A stretch of 64,000 nucleotides of DNA from Pseudomonas sp. HR96 (GCF_034059295.1 NZ_CP139141.1:4261001-4325000), one strand, 5' to 3'; positions 26,456-36,466 are shown, counted from the stretch's first letter. A program made the numbers and translations. Notes: generated by a model from the sequence alone, not told the origin.

Positions 26456-26554
26456 CCGGCCTGCGGCCTCTCGGGGGCTTTGCCCCCTCCCACATCACAG
26501 GCGCAACACGCCACGACGTGGGAGGGGCATGGCCCCGAGAGGCCGCCAGGCCGG
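26456..26554. repeat. REPIN type A, copy 4 (99 bp)
   Basis: Same 99-bp unit, exactly 569 bp from copy 2 and 206 bp from copy 3. Confidence 0.9.
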
Positions 26555-26612
26555 TGTGATCTTCCGAGCGCCTGGCGAAATGTCCAATATGGCCACCACC
26601 GGTCGCGCGTGC

Positions 26613-26773
26613 GGCCTGTCGCGGGCTTCGCGCGCTCCTACGTCTGTTTTGAACGTGCCGTTCCAGCGGCATCACCTATGACCGCTTTTGATCTTCGGGG
26701 CGTTCATCGGTGATGGCCGCTGGATGCATACGCCCGAAATAATCGTAGGAGCGCGCGAAGCCCGCGATAGGCC
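26613..26773. repeat. REPIN type B, copy 3 (161 bp)
   Basis: 569 bp from B copy 2, with a few substitutions. The inner stem has one mismatch (CATCACCTATGA). Confidence 0.88.
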
Positions 26774-26833
26774 GTGATTGCATTCCAGGTCAGGCCCTGG
26801 ATCTGATCGAAGATCAAATCGGCCTGCGAGTTT

Positions 26834-27493
26834 TCAGCCGCGCTCGGGCTCGAAGCGCACCAGGATGCCTTTGAGGTTCTGCTGGCGGGCGATGACGTCG
26901 CGCACCCGCTCGGCTTCGGCGCGTTCGACCAGTGGACCGACGAACACTCGGTTCTTGCCATCGGCTGAACGTACATAGGCGTTATAGCCCTGGCTGCGCA
27001 GGGTTTTCTGCAGGCTGTCGGCGCTGGCGCGGCTGCCGAGGCTGGCCAGCTGGATCGACCAGCTGATCGGCAAGCCGTTGGTATCGATCTTGGCTGCGGT
27101 GTCCGGTTTGGCCGGGGCACTGGCCACGGCGGCCGGCTTGGCTGGAGCCTGCGCGGGCTGGGTGGCGGCCGTGGCCGGCTTGGCCGCCGGTTTGCTGGCC
27201 GCCACTGGCGCTGCGGGAATGGCCTTGATCGGCGCCGACGGCGCTTGCGGCGTTTCGTCGGGCTGCTCCTCGATCACCGGCTGCTCGGCCACCGGCTGCT
27301 GCTGCGGCACTGCCACCGGGTCGATCTTGACCTCGGGCACCACCGGCGCCTGCGGGGCGGCGGGGGCATCGACGCGCACCTGGCGCAACTCGTCTTCGCG
27401 GGAGAACAGCATCGGTAAAAAGATCACCGCCAGGGCGATCAGTACCAGCGCGCCCACCATCCGCTGTTTGAAGACGTTATCCAGCAAAGCCAT
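26834..27493 (-). CDS. dedD: SPOR-domain septal protein DedD
   Basis: 219 residues. The layout is a short cytoplasmic N-terminus, one TM (MVGALVLIALAVIFLPMLF, about residues 12-30), a Pro/Ala-rich periplasmic linker (about 45-135), and a C-terminal SPOR domain (about 140-217; SWSIQLASLGSRASADSLQ, RVFVGPLVERAEAERV) that binds denuded septal peptidoglycan. The start is the ATG at 27493 with GGAGG 9 nt upstream; it overlaps the folC 3' end by 17 bp. The accD-folC-dedD-cvpA order is shared with E. coli and Pseudomonas. The repeat array begins immediately after its stop codon. Confidence 0.93.
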   Translation of the reverse strand: MALLDNVFKQRMVGALVLIALAVIFLPMLFSREDELRQVRVDAPAAPQAPVVPEVKIDPVAVPQQQPVAEQPVIEEQPDETPQAPSAPIKAIPAAPVAASKPAAKPATAATQPAQAPAKPAAVASAPAKPDTAAKIDTNGLPISWSIQLASLGSRASADSLQKTLRSQGYNAYVRSADGKNRVFVGPLVERAEAERVRDVIARQQNLKGILVRFEPERG

Positions 27494-28796
27494 TGGCCGC
27501 ATCCTCCGGGGCGTGCCGCGCCATCCATTCGAGGGCCTCGGCGACGCTGTAAAATGATCCGAATACGAGAATTTCGTCCTCGGCGTCCGCCTGCACGCAC
27601 TGCGCCTGCAGTGCGGCGGCGACGCTGCCATAGGACGCCACCAGGGCGCCAAGGTTCTGCAAGGTCTGCTGCAACTCTGTTACAGGACGTGAGCGTGGCG
27701 TCGGCAAGGGCGCCACCGCCCAGCTCTGGATGGCGGGCAGCAGCGGCGCGATCACCCCGTGCAGGTCCTTGTCGGCCAACAGGCCGAACACCGCCAGACG
27801 CTTGCCGGCCAGCGGCTGGGTGGCCAGGCGGCGGGCCAGGTACTCGGCGGCGTGGGCGTTGTGGCCAACGTCCAGCAGCAGGTGGATGTCACGCCCTTGC
27901 CATTGCACCCGGCGACGGTCCAGGCGCCCGGTCACGCGGGTCTGCTTGAGGGCCCAGGCGATACGCCCGGCATCGCGCGGCAGATCCATCAGGACGAACG
28001 CTTGCAGCGCCAGTGCGGCGTTTTCCATGGGCAGGTCGAGCAGCGGCAAGGACAGCAGCTCCACCGCCTCGCCCTGGTTGTCTACGCCACGCCACGACCA
28101 GTCATCGCTGCCGATCTGCAGGTCGTACTGCTGGCCACGGCCGTAGAACGGGCACCCGAGCTCGGCGACCTTGTCCAGCAGCGGCTGCGGTGGCAAAGGA
28201 TCGCCGCACAGCGCCGGACGGCCGGCACGCAAGATCCCGGCCTTTTCCACGGCCACCGATTCACGGGTGTTGCCCAGCCATTCGGCATGATCCAGCCCAA
28301 TGCTGGTGACCAGCGACAGGTCGGCGTCGATCAGGTTGACCGCATCCAGTCGCCCGCCCAGCCCCACTTCGAGGACCACGGCATCCAGGCCACTGCGCTC
28401 GAACAACCAGAACGCCGCCAGGGTGCCCATCTCGAAGTAGGTCAGGGAGATGTCGCCACGGGCCGCTTCAACGGCGCTGAAGGCTTCGCACAACTCGGCG
28501 TCGCTGACCTCGCGGCCCTCGATCTGCACGCGCTCGTTGTAGCGCAGCAGGTGCGGCGAGCTGTACACGCCAACCTTGAGCTCGCGGTCGGCAAGCAAGG
28601 CGGCGAGAAAGGCGCAGGTCGAACCCTTGCCGTTGGTGCCGGTCACGGTGATGACCCGTGCCGCCGGCCGGCCAAGGCCAAGCCGTGCGGCGACCTGCTG
28701 CGAGCGTTCCAGCCCCATGTCGATGGCCGACGGGTGCAGTTGCTCAAGGTAGGCCAGCCACTCGCCCAGGCTGCGTTCGGCCATGCGCTGGGTCAT
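27477..28796 (-). CDS. folC: Bifunctional folylpolyglutamate/dihydrofolate synthase
   Basis: 439 residues. It adds glutamate to dihydropteroate and to folates. The P-loop [10 protein letters not shown] is at 51-60, followed by the Mur-ligase-like elements [23 protein letters not shown] and EKAGILR (the conserved Lys that is carbamylated in the family), with the C-terminal DVGHNAHA motif. The start overlaps the accD stop (ATGA), so it is translationally coupled to accD. Length and context are standard. Confidence 0.96.
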   Translation of the reverse strand: MTQRMAERSLGEWLAYLEQLHPSAIDMGLERSQQVAARLGLGRPAARVITVTGTNGKGSTCAFLAALLADRELKVGVYSSPHLLRYNERVQIEGREVSDAELCEAFSAVEAARGDISLTYFEMGTLAAFWLFERSGLDAVVLEVGLGGRLDAVNLIDADLSLVTSIGLDHAEWLGNTRESVAVEKAGILRAGRPALCGDPLPPQPLLDKVAELGCPFYGRGQQYDLQIGSDDWSWRGVDNQGEAVELLSLPLLDLPMENAALALQAFVLMDLPRDAGRIAWALKQTRVTGRLDRRRVQWQGRDIHLLLDVGHNAHAAEYLARRLATQPLAGKRLAVFGLLADKDLHGVIAPLLPAIQSWAVAPLPTPRSRPVTELQQTLQNLGALVASYGSVAAALQAQCVQADAEDEILVFGSFYSVAEALEWMARHAPEDAANGFAG

Positions 28797-29713
28797 ACCG
28801 TGGCAGGCGCCGGCGGAATGACCAGCGGTTCGACCGGTTTGGCGACGAAGCTCGGCGTCGGCAGGCCCATCATCTGTGCCAGCAGGCTGCCCAGGCGCGG
28901 ACGCAGTTCCTGACGCGAGACGATCATGTCGATGGCGCCGTGGTCGAGCAGGAACTCGCTGCGCTGGAAGCCTTCCGGCAGTTTTTCGCGCACGGTCTGC
29001 TCGATGACCCGCGGGCCGGCAAAGCCGATCAGCGCCTTGGGTTCAGCGACGATGACGTCCCCGAGCATGGCCAGGCTGGCGGACACGCCACCGTAGACCG
29101 GGTCGGTCAGTACCGAGATGAACGGCAGGCCTTCTTCGCGCAGCCGCGCCAGCACGGCCGAAGTCTTGGCCATCTGCATCAGCGAGATCAGCGCTTCCTG
29201 CATGCGCGCACCGCCGGAAGCGGCGAAGCAGATCATCGGGCAGCGGTTTTCCAGGGCGTAGTTGGCCGCGCGCACGAAGCGCTCGCCGACGATGGCGCCC
29301 ATCGAGCCACCCATGAACGAGAACTCGAACGCGCTGGCCACCACCGGCATGCCCAGCAGGGTGCCGCTCATGGAGATCAGCGCGTCTTTTTCACCGGTCT
29401 GCTTCTGGGCGGCGGTGAGGCGATCCTTGTACTTCTTGCCGTCACGAAATTTCAGGCGATCGACCGGCTCAAGGTCAGCGCCCAGCTCGGCACGGCCTTC
29501 TTCATCGAGGAAGATATCCAGGCGCGCGCGGGCACCGATGCGCATGTGATGGTTGCACTTGGGGCAGACGTCGAGGGTCTTTTCCAGCTCCGGCCGATAC
29601 AGCACGGCCTCACAGTTCGGACATTTGTGCCAGAGGCCTTCAGGCACCGAGCTTTTCTTGACCTCGGAACGCATGATCGAAGGGATCAGTTTGTCTACCA
29701 ACCAGTTGCTCAT
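28793..29713 (-). CDS. accD: Acetyl-CoA carboxylase carboxyltransferase beta subunit
   Basis: 306 residues. Together with AccA it transfers CO2 from biotin to acetyl-CoA to form malonyl-CoA. The N-terminal zinc ribbon is complete (C31, C34, C50, C53), followed by the crotonase-fold body ([33 protein letters not shown]). The start is the ATG at 29713 with GGAG about 9 nt upstream; the extra eight codons of open frame lack a better signal. Confidence 0.97.
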   Translation of the reverse strand: MSNWLVDKLIPSIMRSEVKKSSVPEGLWHKCPNCEAVLYRPELEKTLDVCPKCNHHMRIGARARLDIFLDEEGRAELGADLEPVDRLKFRDGKKYKDRLTAAQKQTGEKDALISMSGTLLGMPVVASAFEFSFMGGSMGAIVGERFVRAANYALENRCPMICFAASGGARMQEALISLMQMAKTSAVLARLREEGLPFISVLTDPVYGGVSASLAMLGDVIVAEPKALIGFAGPRVIEQTVREKLPEGFQRSEFLLDHGAIDMIVSRQELRPRLGSLLAQMMGLPTPSFVAKPVEPLVIPPAPATV

Positions 29714-29800
29714 GCTGTTTTTCTCCAGTACCGGCAAATCGAATTCATATCATGGGTGAAGCGAACGTTAGTGGACGGTTCGCAGGCGAGCGCCGTCACA

Positions 29801-30424
29801 TCAACCGGCGGCGCGAACCGCGGCCATGAACGCCTCTATCTTGTGTGGGTCCTTGATGCCCTTGGCCTCCTCTACCCCGCCGCTGACGTCTACGGCGTAG
29901 GGGCGTACCCGGGCGATTGCCTCGCCGACGTTGGCGGCCGACAGGCCACCGGCGAGGATGATCGGCCGGCTCAGGTGCGCCGGCACCAGTGACCAGTCGA
30001 ACGCCGCGCCGGTGCCCCCGGGCAGGCCGGGGACGAAGGTGTCGAGCAGGATGCCACGGGCGCTGGCGTAGCGCTGGCATTGCGCCTCCAGGTCATCACC
30101 GGGGCGCACGCGCAGGGCCTTGATGTAGGGCCGCCCATAGCGGCTGCACTGCTCAGGGCTTTCGTCGCCGTGAAATTGCAGCAGGTCCAGCGGCACGGCC
30201 TGGAGAATCTCCTCGAGCTCACAGGCGCTGGCGTCGACGAACAGGCCCACGCTGGTCACGAACGGCGGCAGCGCAGCGCAGATGGCCCGCGCCTGCTGCA
30301 CGTCGACGGCCCGCGGGCTCTTGCCGTAGAACACCAGGCCGATGGCATCGGCTCCCGCCTCGGCGGCAGCCAGAGCATCCTCAATGCGCGTAATACCGCA
30401 GATTTTGCTGCGAACGGCGGACAT
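29801..30424 (-). CDS. trpF: Phosphoribosylanthranilate isomerase
   Basis: 207 residues, a TIM barrel for the third step of tryptophan synthesis from chorismate. The catalytic Cys9 lies in KICGIT, with the family motifs [31 protein letters not shown] and [11 protein letters not shown] with VDVSGGVE. In Pseudomonas trpF stands apart from other trp genes, in front of accD, as here. It is upstream of accD by 87 bp. Confidence 0.97.
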   Translation of the reverse strand: MSAVRSKICGITRIEDALAAAEAGADAIGLVFYGKSPRAVDVQQARAICAALPPFVTSVGLFVDASACELEEILQAVPLDLLQFHGDESPEQCSRYGRPYIKALRVRPGDDLEAQCQRYASARGILLDTFVPGLPGGTGAAFDWSLVPAHLSRPIILAGGLSAANVGEAIARVRPYAVDVSGGVEEAKGIKDPHKIEAFMAAVRAAG

Positions 30425-30472
30425 GTCGTTGGGACCTCGGCAGGGGCATCAAACCCCGGATAGTAGCAAAAA

Positions 30473-31327
30473 CTACTCGGGCAGGTCGAATCCGGTCAAA
30501 AAGTGTGGACCGATGTAGCGCTGCGGCAGTTCAAACTCGTCGCGGTACTCGACCTGCACCAGGTACAACCCGAACGGGTGCGCGGTGACCCCGCCGGTCC
30601 GCCGGATGCGGCTCTCCAGCACCTCACGCGCCCACTGCGGCTCGCGCTCGCCGGCGCCGATGGTCATCAGCACGCCGGCGATGTTGCGCACCATGTGATG
30701 CAGGAAGGCGTTGGCGCGGATGTCGAGCACGATCATCTTGCCGTGCTGGCTGACCCGCAGATGGTGAACCTGCTTGACCGGCGACTTGGCCTGGCACTGG
30801 CCGGCGCGAAAAGCACTGAAATCATGGGTGCCGACCAGGTGCGCCGCGGCCTCGGCCATGTGGGCGACGTTCAGCGGGCGATGGTTCCAGGTGATTTCCT
30901 CGCCCAGGTGCGCGGGGCGGATCTGATCGTTGTAGATCACGTAGCGATAGCGCCGGGCGATGGCCTTGAAGCGCGCATGAAAGTGCGCCGGCATCTCCCG
31001 GGCCCAGCTGACGCTGACGTCGTGGGGCAGGTTGATATTGGCGCCCATGACCCAGGCTTTCATGCTGCGCACGGCCTGGGTGTCGAAGTGCACCACCTGG
31101 CCGCAGGCGTGGACACCGGCATCGGTGCGCCCGGCACAGAGCAGCGACACCGGCGCATCGGCGACCTTCGACAGGGCGTTTTCAAGGGTTTCCTGCACGG
31201 TGAGCACGCCGCTGGCCTGGCGCTGCCAACCGCGGTAGCGCGAGCCTTTGTATTCCACGCCCAGGGCGATGCGGGAAAAGCCCGCAGCGGCCATTTCAGC
31301 CGCCGCGGTGTCGTCGAATGTGTTCAA
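30473..31327 (-). CDS. truA: tRNA pseudouridine(38-40) synthase
   Basis: Up to 284 residues. It converts uridines 38-40 of the anticodon arm to pseudouridine. The catalytic aspartate is D69 in CAGRTDAGVHA, and the C-terminal NAFLHHMVRNIAGVLMTIG is the second hallmark. The start is uncertain: the frame can begin at a TTG (31327) without a Shine-Dalgarno or at an ATG (31294) with only a weak one; homology to EYKGSRYRGWQRQ begins after both. It lies between fimV and trpF as in other Pseudomonas. Confidence 0.93.
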   Translation of the reverse strand: MNTFDDTAAAEMAAAGFSRIALGVEYKGSRYRGWQRQASGVLTVQETLENALSKVADAPVSLLCAGRTDAGVHACGQVVHFDTQAVRSMKAWVMGANINLPHDVSVSWAREMPAHFHARFKAIARRYRYVIYNDQIRPAHLGEEITWNHRPLNVAHMAEAAAHLVGTHDFSAFRAGQCQAKSPVKQVHHLRVSQHGKMIVLDIRANAFLHHMVRNIAGVLMTIGAGEREPQWAREVLESRIRRTGGVTAHPFGLYLVQVEYRDEFELPQRYIGPHFLTGFDLPE

Positions 31328-31434
31328 GAAGGTGTTGCCTGTCGATTGCAGCGAGGGCGCGCATTATAGCGGGATGGGCAGGCGATGTGGGAGTTGGGGA
31401 GCGACGTGGCCACCCCCCGGCTCTGGGTCGACGA

Positions 31435-34014
31435 TCAGGCCAGGCGGCCGATCATCTCCTGTGCTTCCGCTTGCTGCTTGGCGTTACCCTCGCGCAGCAC
31501 CTCTTCGAGGATGTCGCGGGCGCCTTCGGTGTCGGCCATTTCGATGTAGGCACGCGCCAGATCGAGCTTGGTGGCGGCTTCGTCGGCACCGGAGAGAAAG
31601 TCGAAGTCTTCTTCGTTGTCCAGCGAGGCCAGTTCTTCCGGGCTCGGTGGCTTGGCGAAAGGTTCCACCGGGCGACCGAGGCTCTCGGACAGGCGATCGA
31701 GCTCGGCGCTGACCCGCGCATGATCGGCTGCGGGTGGCTGCGGCTCGGGGTCGTCGGCCAAGGCCAGGTCGAAGTCGTCGGGCAGGTCAAGATCGTCCAC
31801 CTCCTCGGCCGCCGGCTTGGGCTCGGGCACATCGAGGTCGAAGTCGCTGAGGTCCTGGTGATCGACTTCGGCGGGCTTGGCGGCCTGCTGCTCGGCGAGC
31901 ATGGACTCGAAGTCCAGGTCGTTGTCGAAATCACTCGGTTTGCGATCTTCGCCCTGGCTCTCGAAGTCGTCCAGGCTCAGGTCGAAATCGCTGTCGAAGG
32001 TGTCGTCGATCGGGTCGGCGGCGCCCGGCTCGTCGTTCAGCAGATCCTTGACGTAGTCGGCGTCCATCTGCGCGGCCACGGCGGCCGCCCCGGCGGTGGC
32101 TGCGGCGATGCCGAGCATGGCCGGGAAGCGGTTCTTCAGGGCCTCGACGTCGGCGTGGTTCTGGCCGTTGGCGACCAGCATGCGTTCCTGGCCGATGAAG
32201 CCGTCGCGATCGCCCTGGCGGCCGTAGACTTCCATCAGCTTGAGGCGCAGGTCGCTGCGCTTGGGCTCGCGGTCGATGGCGCCTTCCAGCAGCTCGGCGG
32301 CGCGGTTGAGGCGGCCGAGGGTGATCGACTGTTCAACCTCGGGCAGTACGTCGACCGGCTCGTCGGCGCTGGGCTTGAGCGGTGGCGTCGGAATGACGGT
32401 CTGCGGAGGCGGTGCGGCGAAGCTCACCGGCGTGTGGTTGGCGGCTGCCGCCGCCGCAGCGGCAGCGGCGGCGGCCGAGGCGGCAACCACAGCCGGCGCC
32501 AGGTGCACGTTCGGACCCGGACGCTCCAGACCGTCGAAGCTGCCCTCCGGCGCCTCGAAATCCTGGTGCGGGTATTCGGCCTCTTCAGCGAGCGCGCGGG
32601 CCATGCGCGTGTGCTTTTCGGCTTCGAGCTGCGCCTTGCGCCGGCGCGCCAGCAGCAACAGCAGGAGCAGTACCACCAACAGGCCGCCGCCGGCGATCAG
32701 GCCGAACAACAGCGGGTTGGCCAGCAGTTTGTCGGTGTCGCTGCGGGTGTCGAGCGGCGGCTGGCTGGCCTCCAGGGGCTTGTCGGCTGGCGCTGCCTGC
32801 GGCGTCGCGGCGTCCGGGTTGGCCGCCGGGGTCGGGGTGGGCGCCAGCTGGGCGTTGATCGGCGCGTTGGCGGCGGGGGCCGCGCTGCCGTCAGCGGCCG
32901 CAGGGGGCGCGGAGGTCGCCGGGGCTGCCGCGCCGCCGGCCGGTGTGGCCGCGGCCGGTGCCGCTGCAGCAGCTTCGAGACGCGCCAGCTGGTCGTTCTT
33001 GAGCTTGAGAATCTGCTGGATCTTGTCCAGCTGGCTCTGCAGGTCGGCGTTGCGGCTTTGCAGCTCCTCGTTGGCGCGCTTGGTGGTGTCGAGGCTTTCC
33101 TGGGTGGTGGCCAGCTTATCGCTCAGCGCGCGGGCGTCACCGGCGCGGCCTTTGCCGGCCTTGCCGTTGCTGCTGCCGGAGACCAGGCTGAGCTTGTCGG
33201 CCGGTTGCACCGGCGCCGGTGCCGGGCTGCCAGCGCCGCGCCGGGTGGCGTCGACCTGCTGGGCGCGCGGGCCGAGGCGCCGGCCCTCGCGCCAGGCGGC
33301 GTTCTGCCGGGCCACTTCGGCCACCGCCTGGTTCTGCGGCAAGGCAGTGCTTTGCTGTGGATCGGGCAGGCGCAGGACCTGGCCGGTCTTGATCAGGTTG
33401 ATGTTGCCATCGATGAAGGCATCGGGGTTCAGCGCCTGGATGGCCAGCATGTTCTGCTGCACGCTGGCGCCCTTGCCAACCTTCTGCGCGATGTCCCACA
33501 GGGTGTCGCGCGGCGTAGTGGTGTACTGGCCGCTGGTTGTGGTGGGTGCGCTGACGGCTGGGGTCGGCAGGTTCTGCGCCGCCTGGGTGGCCGCCTGGGC
33601 TGCCTGCGGCGAGAACTTGGTGGGGTCGAGCAGCATGCTGTAGTCACGCAGCTGGCGCCCGCTCGGCCAATTGACCTGAACGAGGAACTTGACCAGCGGC
33701 TCGCTGACCGGCTTGCTCGAGGTGATATGAATCACGCTGCGCCCGTTGGGGTTGATCACCGGGGTGAAGGTCAGGTCGTCGAGAAACGCCGGGCGCGGGA
33801 TGCCGGCCTTGCTGAAGTCGGCGGCCGGCGCCAGCGCAGGCTTGATGTCGGTGGCACTCAGGTCGCGCACATCGAGCAGCTCGATATCGGCCGAAAGCGG
33901 CTGGTTCGCGCTGGAGCGCAGGGTCAGTTCCCCCAGGCCCAGTGCATGCGCCATACCGGAGGACAGCGCCGTAGCGGCGGCAATTGCTAACACCAGCTTG
34001 CGAACTTGAACCAT
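31435..34014 (-). CDS. fimV: Polar hub/peptidoglycan-binding protein FimV
   Basis: 859 residues. FimV organises the pole, including type IV pili and polar signalling, in Pseudomonas. A signal peptide (about 1-24, cleaved after AHA) is followed by the FimV N-terminal domain (LGLGELTLRSSANQPL), a LysM domain (about 164-216), a coiled coil (about 297-348), an Ala/Pro-rich linker, one TM (about 435-456, then RRRK), and an acidic Asp/Glu-rich cytoplasmic region. It ends in the conserved FimV C-terminal helices (LDLARAYIEMADTEGARDIL, about 815-855). Ala-rich runs encoded near 32450-32490 look like expandable codon repeats. It lies between usg and truA, the typical place. Confidence 0.95.
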   Translation of the reverse strand: MVQVRKLVLAIAAATALSSGMAHALGLGELTLRSSANQPLSADIELLDVRDLSATDIKPALAPAADFSKAGIPRPAFLDDLTFTPVINPNGRSVIHITSSKPVSEPLVKFLVQVNWPSGRQLRDYSMLLDPTKFSPQAAQAATQAAQNLPTPAVSAPTTTSGQYTTTPRDTLWDIAQKVGKGASVQQNMLAIQALNPDAFIDGNINLIKTGQVLRLPDPQQSTALPQNQAVAEVARQNAAWREGRRLGPRAQQVDATRRGAGSPAPAPVQPADKLSLVSGSSNGKAGKGRAGDARALSDKLATTQESLDTTKRANEELQSRNADLQSQLDKIQQILKLKNDQLARLEAAAAAPAAATPAGGAAAPATSAPPAAADGSAAPAANAPINAQLAPTPTPAANPDAATPQAAPADKPLEASQPPLDTRSDTDKLLANPLLFGLIAGGGLLVVLLLLLLLARRRKAQLEAEKHTRMARALAEEAEYPHQDFEAPEGSFDGLERPGPNVHLAPAVVAASAAAAAAAAAAAANHTPVSFAAPPPQTVIPTPPLKPSADEPVDVLPEVEQSITLGRLNRAAELLEGAIDREPKRSDLRLKLMEVYGRQGDRDGFIGQERMLVANGQNHADVEALKNRFPAMLGIAAATAGAAAVAAQMDADYVKDLLNDEPGAADPIDDTFDSDFDLSLDDFESQGEDRKPSDFDNDLDFESMLAEQQAAKPAEVDHQDLSDFDLDVPEPKPAAEEVDDLDLPDDFDLALADDPEPQPPAADHARVSAELDRLSESLGRPVEPFAKPPSPEELASLDNEEDFDFLSGADEAATKLDLARAYIEMADTEGARDILEEVLREGNAKQQAEAQEMIGRLA

Positions 34015-34124
34015 GACCTCATCCTTTGTTTGAACATTCCTCGGCTAGCGAGAACAAGCCAGCGCAACGACCAGCGTAGCTGCGCCAAGCTAGAATCGTT
34101 ATGCAAATTGCACCCAAGTATCTT

Positions 34125-35129
34125 TTACACAAGGTCTTTTATCAACAACTCGGCGATCTGCACAGCATTCAGTGCACCGCCCTTGCGCGCGTTGTCGAGC
34201 GTCGCCCACAGGTTCAACTGGTGATCGTCGTCGATACCGCGGCGCACGCGACCGACATACACCACGTCCTGGCCCACTGCGTCGCCCACGGCAGTCGGGT
34301 AATCGCCGGCCTCCACGCGCTCGATCGCCGGCATGGCGTCGAGCTGGCGCTGCACGGCAGCCAGGTCGATCTTGGCGCCGCATTGCAGCGAGATACTGAA
34401 ACTGTCGCCGAAAAACACCGGCACCTGCAGGCAAGTCACGGAAATTTTGAGTAAAGGCGCACCGAGCAATTCGCGCAACTCCGCCACCAGGCGCCGTTCC
34501 AGGCTGCCGTGGCCCTGCTCGTCGGACTTGCCGACCTCGGCCAACACGTTGAAGGCCATCTGCCTATCGAAGAAACGCGGTTCGAGCGGACGCACGTTGA
34601 GCAGCTCGGCGGTCTGCCGGGCCAGCTCGGTGACCGCCTCGCGGCCCTGGGCCGAAACGGCCAGGCAGGCCGTGACATCGACGCGCTCGAGCTTGAGCTG
34701 CTGATGCAGCGGCGCGAGGATCACCGCCAGGGCAATCGCCGCAGAGCTCGGGCTGGCAACCTGCAGAGGCGCCTTGAGCGCGGCGAGCGCCAGGGCATTG
34801 GCCTCGGGAACGATGTTCGGCGCAACGTCCAGGCCGGCGGCCAGGTCGATCACCGCGCAACCGGCCTTGCTTGCGCGGGGCGCGAAACTGCGGGTCACGC
34901 CCGGCCCTGCGGCGAAGAACGCCAGGCGCACTTTGGCGAAGTCGAACGCGTCGACCTCGCGAACCCGCACGTTCTTGCCGCGAAACGCTACCGAATGCCC
35001 TGCCGATTCGCTGCTGGCCAGCAGGTACAGCTCGCCGACGGGAAAATCGCGCTCTTCGAGAATTTGCACCAGCGTCTCGCCAAGGGTGCCGGTGGCGCCG
35101 ATCACGGCGATGTCGAAGGTCTGGGTCAT
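34125..35129 (-). CDS. usg: Usg-type aspartate-semialdehyde dehydrogenase paralog lacking the catalytic cysteine
   Basis: 334 residues from the ATG at 35129. The N-terminal NAD(P)-binding motif IAVIGATGTLGETLV and overall length match aspartate-semialdehyde dehydrogenase. However, at the position of the active-site PNCS motif the protein reads SPSSAA, with Ser129 in place of the nucleophilic Cys, so normal Asd chemistry is unlikely. Usg-like proteins of this kind are widespread beside fimV and asd; their role is unclear. The true asd is the next gene upstream, separated by a terminator. Confidence 0.85.
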   Translation of the reverse strand: MTQTFDIAVIGATGTLGETLVQILEERDFPVGELYLLASSESAGHSVAFRGKNVRVREVDAFDFAKVRLAFFAAGPGVTRSFAPRASKAGCAVIDLAAGLDVAPNIVPEANALALAALKAPLQVASPSSAAIALAVILAPLHQQLKLERVDVTACLAVSAQGREAVTELARQTAELLNVRPLEPRFFDRQMAFNVLAEVGKSDEQGHGSLERRLVAELRELLGAPLLKISVTCLQVPVFFGDSFSISLQCGAKIDLAAVQRQLDAMPAIERVEAGDYPTAVGDAVGQDVVYVGRVRRGIDDDHQLNLWATLDNARKGGALNAVQIAELLIKDLV

Positions 35130-35212
35130 GGTGAGGGTCCTGTGGCGTGAAGGGGCGCACTTTAGCGGTTTTTTCGGCTGTGCGCGCATATCTGGCTTGC
35201 CGGCGCGAAACC

Positions 35213-35246
35213 GAAAAAAAACCCGCGCTTTTCGCAAGGCGCGGGT
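35213..35246 (-). terminator. Rho-independent terminator of asd
   Basis: Stem ACCCGCGC/GCGCGGGT with a 10-nt loop, followed on the transcribed strand by eight T. It lies 22 bp after the asd stop and insulates usg-fimV from the leu/asd unit. Confidence 0.88.
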
Positions 35247-35268
35247 CTGTTTTGCAGCTTTCAAGCGA

Positions 35269-36381
35269 TCAACGTTCCAGCAGGATCCGCAGCATGCGTC
35301 GCAGCGGTTCGGCCGCGCCCCACAGCAGCTGGTCGCCGACAGTGAAGGCGCCCAGGTACTGCGGGCCCATGTTGAGCTTGCGCAGGCGCCCGACCGGGAT
35401 GTTCAGGGTGCCGGTGACCTGGGTCGGCGACAGCTCCTGCATGCTGATTTCACGGTTGTTGGGCACCAGCTTCACCCAGGGATTGTGCTGGCTGATCATG
35501 CCTTCGATGTCGGCCAAAGGCACGTCCCTGTTCAGCTTGATGGTCAGCGCCTGGCTGTGGCAGCGCATGGCGCCGATGCGCACGCAGATGCCGTCGACCG
35601 GGATCGGGTTGCCGAAGCGCCCGAGGATCTTGTTGGTCTCGGCCTGGGCCTTCCACTCTTCGCGGCTCTGGCCGTTGGGCAGTTCCTTGTCGATCCACGG
35701 GATCAGGCTGCCGGCCAGCGGCACGCCGAAGTTCTCGGTCGGGTAGGCGTCGCTGCGCATGGCCTCGGCCACCTTGCGGTCGATGTCGAGGATCGCGCTG
35801 GCCGGGTCGGCGAGTTCGCCGGCAACGGCGGCGTGGGTCGCGCCCATCTGCTTGATCAGCTCGCGCATGTTCTGCGCACCGGCGCCCGAGGCCGCCTGGT
35901 AGGTCATGGCGCTCATCCACTCCACCAGGCCGGCTTCGAACAGCCCGCCCAGGCCCATCAGCATGAGGCTGACGGTGCAGTTGCCGCCGATGAAGTTGCG
36001 CGTACCGGCGTCCAGCTGCTGGTCGATGACCTTGCGGTTGACCGGGTCGAGTACGATGACCGCGTCGTCCTGCATGCGCAGGCTCGAGGCGGCGTCGATC
36101 CAGTAGCCGTTCCAGCCGGCTTCACGCAGCTTGGGGAAGACTTCGCTGGTGTAGTCGCCGCCCTGGCAGGTGAGGATGACGTCCAGGCTCTTCAGCTCTT
36201 CAATGCTGTAGGCGTCTTTCAGGGAAGCGACGTCCTTGCCCACGACCGGGCCTTGCCCGCCGACATTGGAGGTGGTGAAAAACACCGGTTCGATAAGGTC
36301 GAAGTCCTGCTCTTCCAGCATCCGCTGCATGAGCACGGAGCCGACCATACCGCGCCAACCGATCAGACCAACACGTTTCAT
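35269..36381 (-). CDS. asd: Aspartate-semialdehyde dehydrogenase
   Basis: 370 residues. It reduces aspartyl phosphate to aspartate semialdehyde, the branch point to lysine/diaminopimelate, threonine and methionine. The NADP motif [10 protein letters not shown] is at the N-terminus, the catalytic Cys135 in [11 protein letters not shown], and the substrate-binding region [12 protein letters not shown] follows. It lies downstream of leuB and ends at a strong terminator. Confidence 0.98.
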   Translation of the reverse strand: MKRVGLIGWRGMVGSVLMQRMLEEQDFDLIEPVFFTTSNVGGQGPVVGKDVASLKDAYSIEELKSLDVILTCQGGDYTSEVFPKLREAGWNGYWIDAASSLRMQDDAVIVLDPVNRKVIDQQLDAGTRNFIGGNCTVSLMLMGLGGLFEAGLVEWMSAMTYQAASGAGAQNMRELIKQMGATHAAVAGELADPASAILDIDRKVAEAMRSDAYPTENFGVPLAGSLIPWIDKELPNGQSREEWKAQAETNKILGRFGNPIPVDGICVRIGAMRCHSQALTIKLNRDVPLADIEGMISQHNPWVKLVPNNREISMQELSPTQVTGTLNIPVGRLRKLNMGPQYLGAFTVGDQLLWGAAEPLRRMLRILLER

Positions 36382-36466
36382 GTGCTACACCTTTACAGAT
36401 AAAGTGGTCCGCCATTCGCGACCCATGCCTGACGGCGGGCCCTGCAACTGCGGCGGACCCAAGAGA

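Larger units (their letters stand above)
25399..26829. repeat. Nested REPIN-type repeat array between cvpA and dedD
   Basis: About 1.43 kb made of four modules in fixed order, C-(B)-D-A. A is a 99-bp inverted REP pair, B a 161-170-bp inverted REP pair, C a 40-bp and D a 50-bp linker. The order along the plus strand is C1 B1 D1 A1 C2 D2 A2 C3 B2 D3 A3 C4 D4 A4 C5 B3 D5 and a stub of A. A1-A2 and A3-A4 are 206 bp apart, while A1-A3, A2-A4 and B2-B3 are 569 bp apart, so a 569-bp super-unit was itself duplicated. Copies are almost identical. Its left edge follows 110 bp of unique DNA (25289-25398, no gene seen) and its right edge stops 5 bp from the dedD stop codon. Confidence 0.92.

Noticed and set aside
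25640..26681. Repeated open frames of 70-116 codons on both strands within the repeat array
   Set aside because: They are by-products of GC-rich palindromes. The same peptide recurs with the repeat period, no ribosome site precedes them and codon use is not coding-like.
25399..26829. Array considered as CRISPR
   Set aside because: Units are 99-170-bp palindromic pairs with identical linkers rather than short repeats with unique spacers, and no cas genes are near.
31318..33990. Very long plus-strand open frame (890 codons) opposite fimV
   Set aside because: It is an antisense shadow of the high-GC fimV gene; its predicted protein is low-complexity and has no domain.
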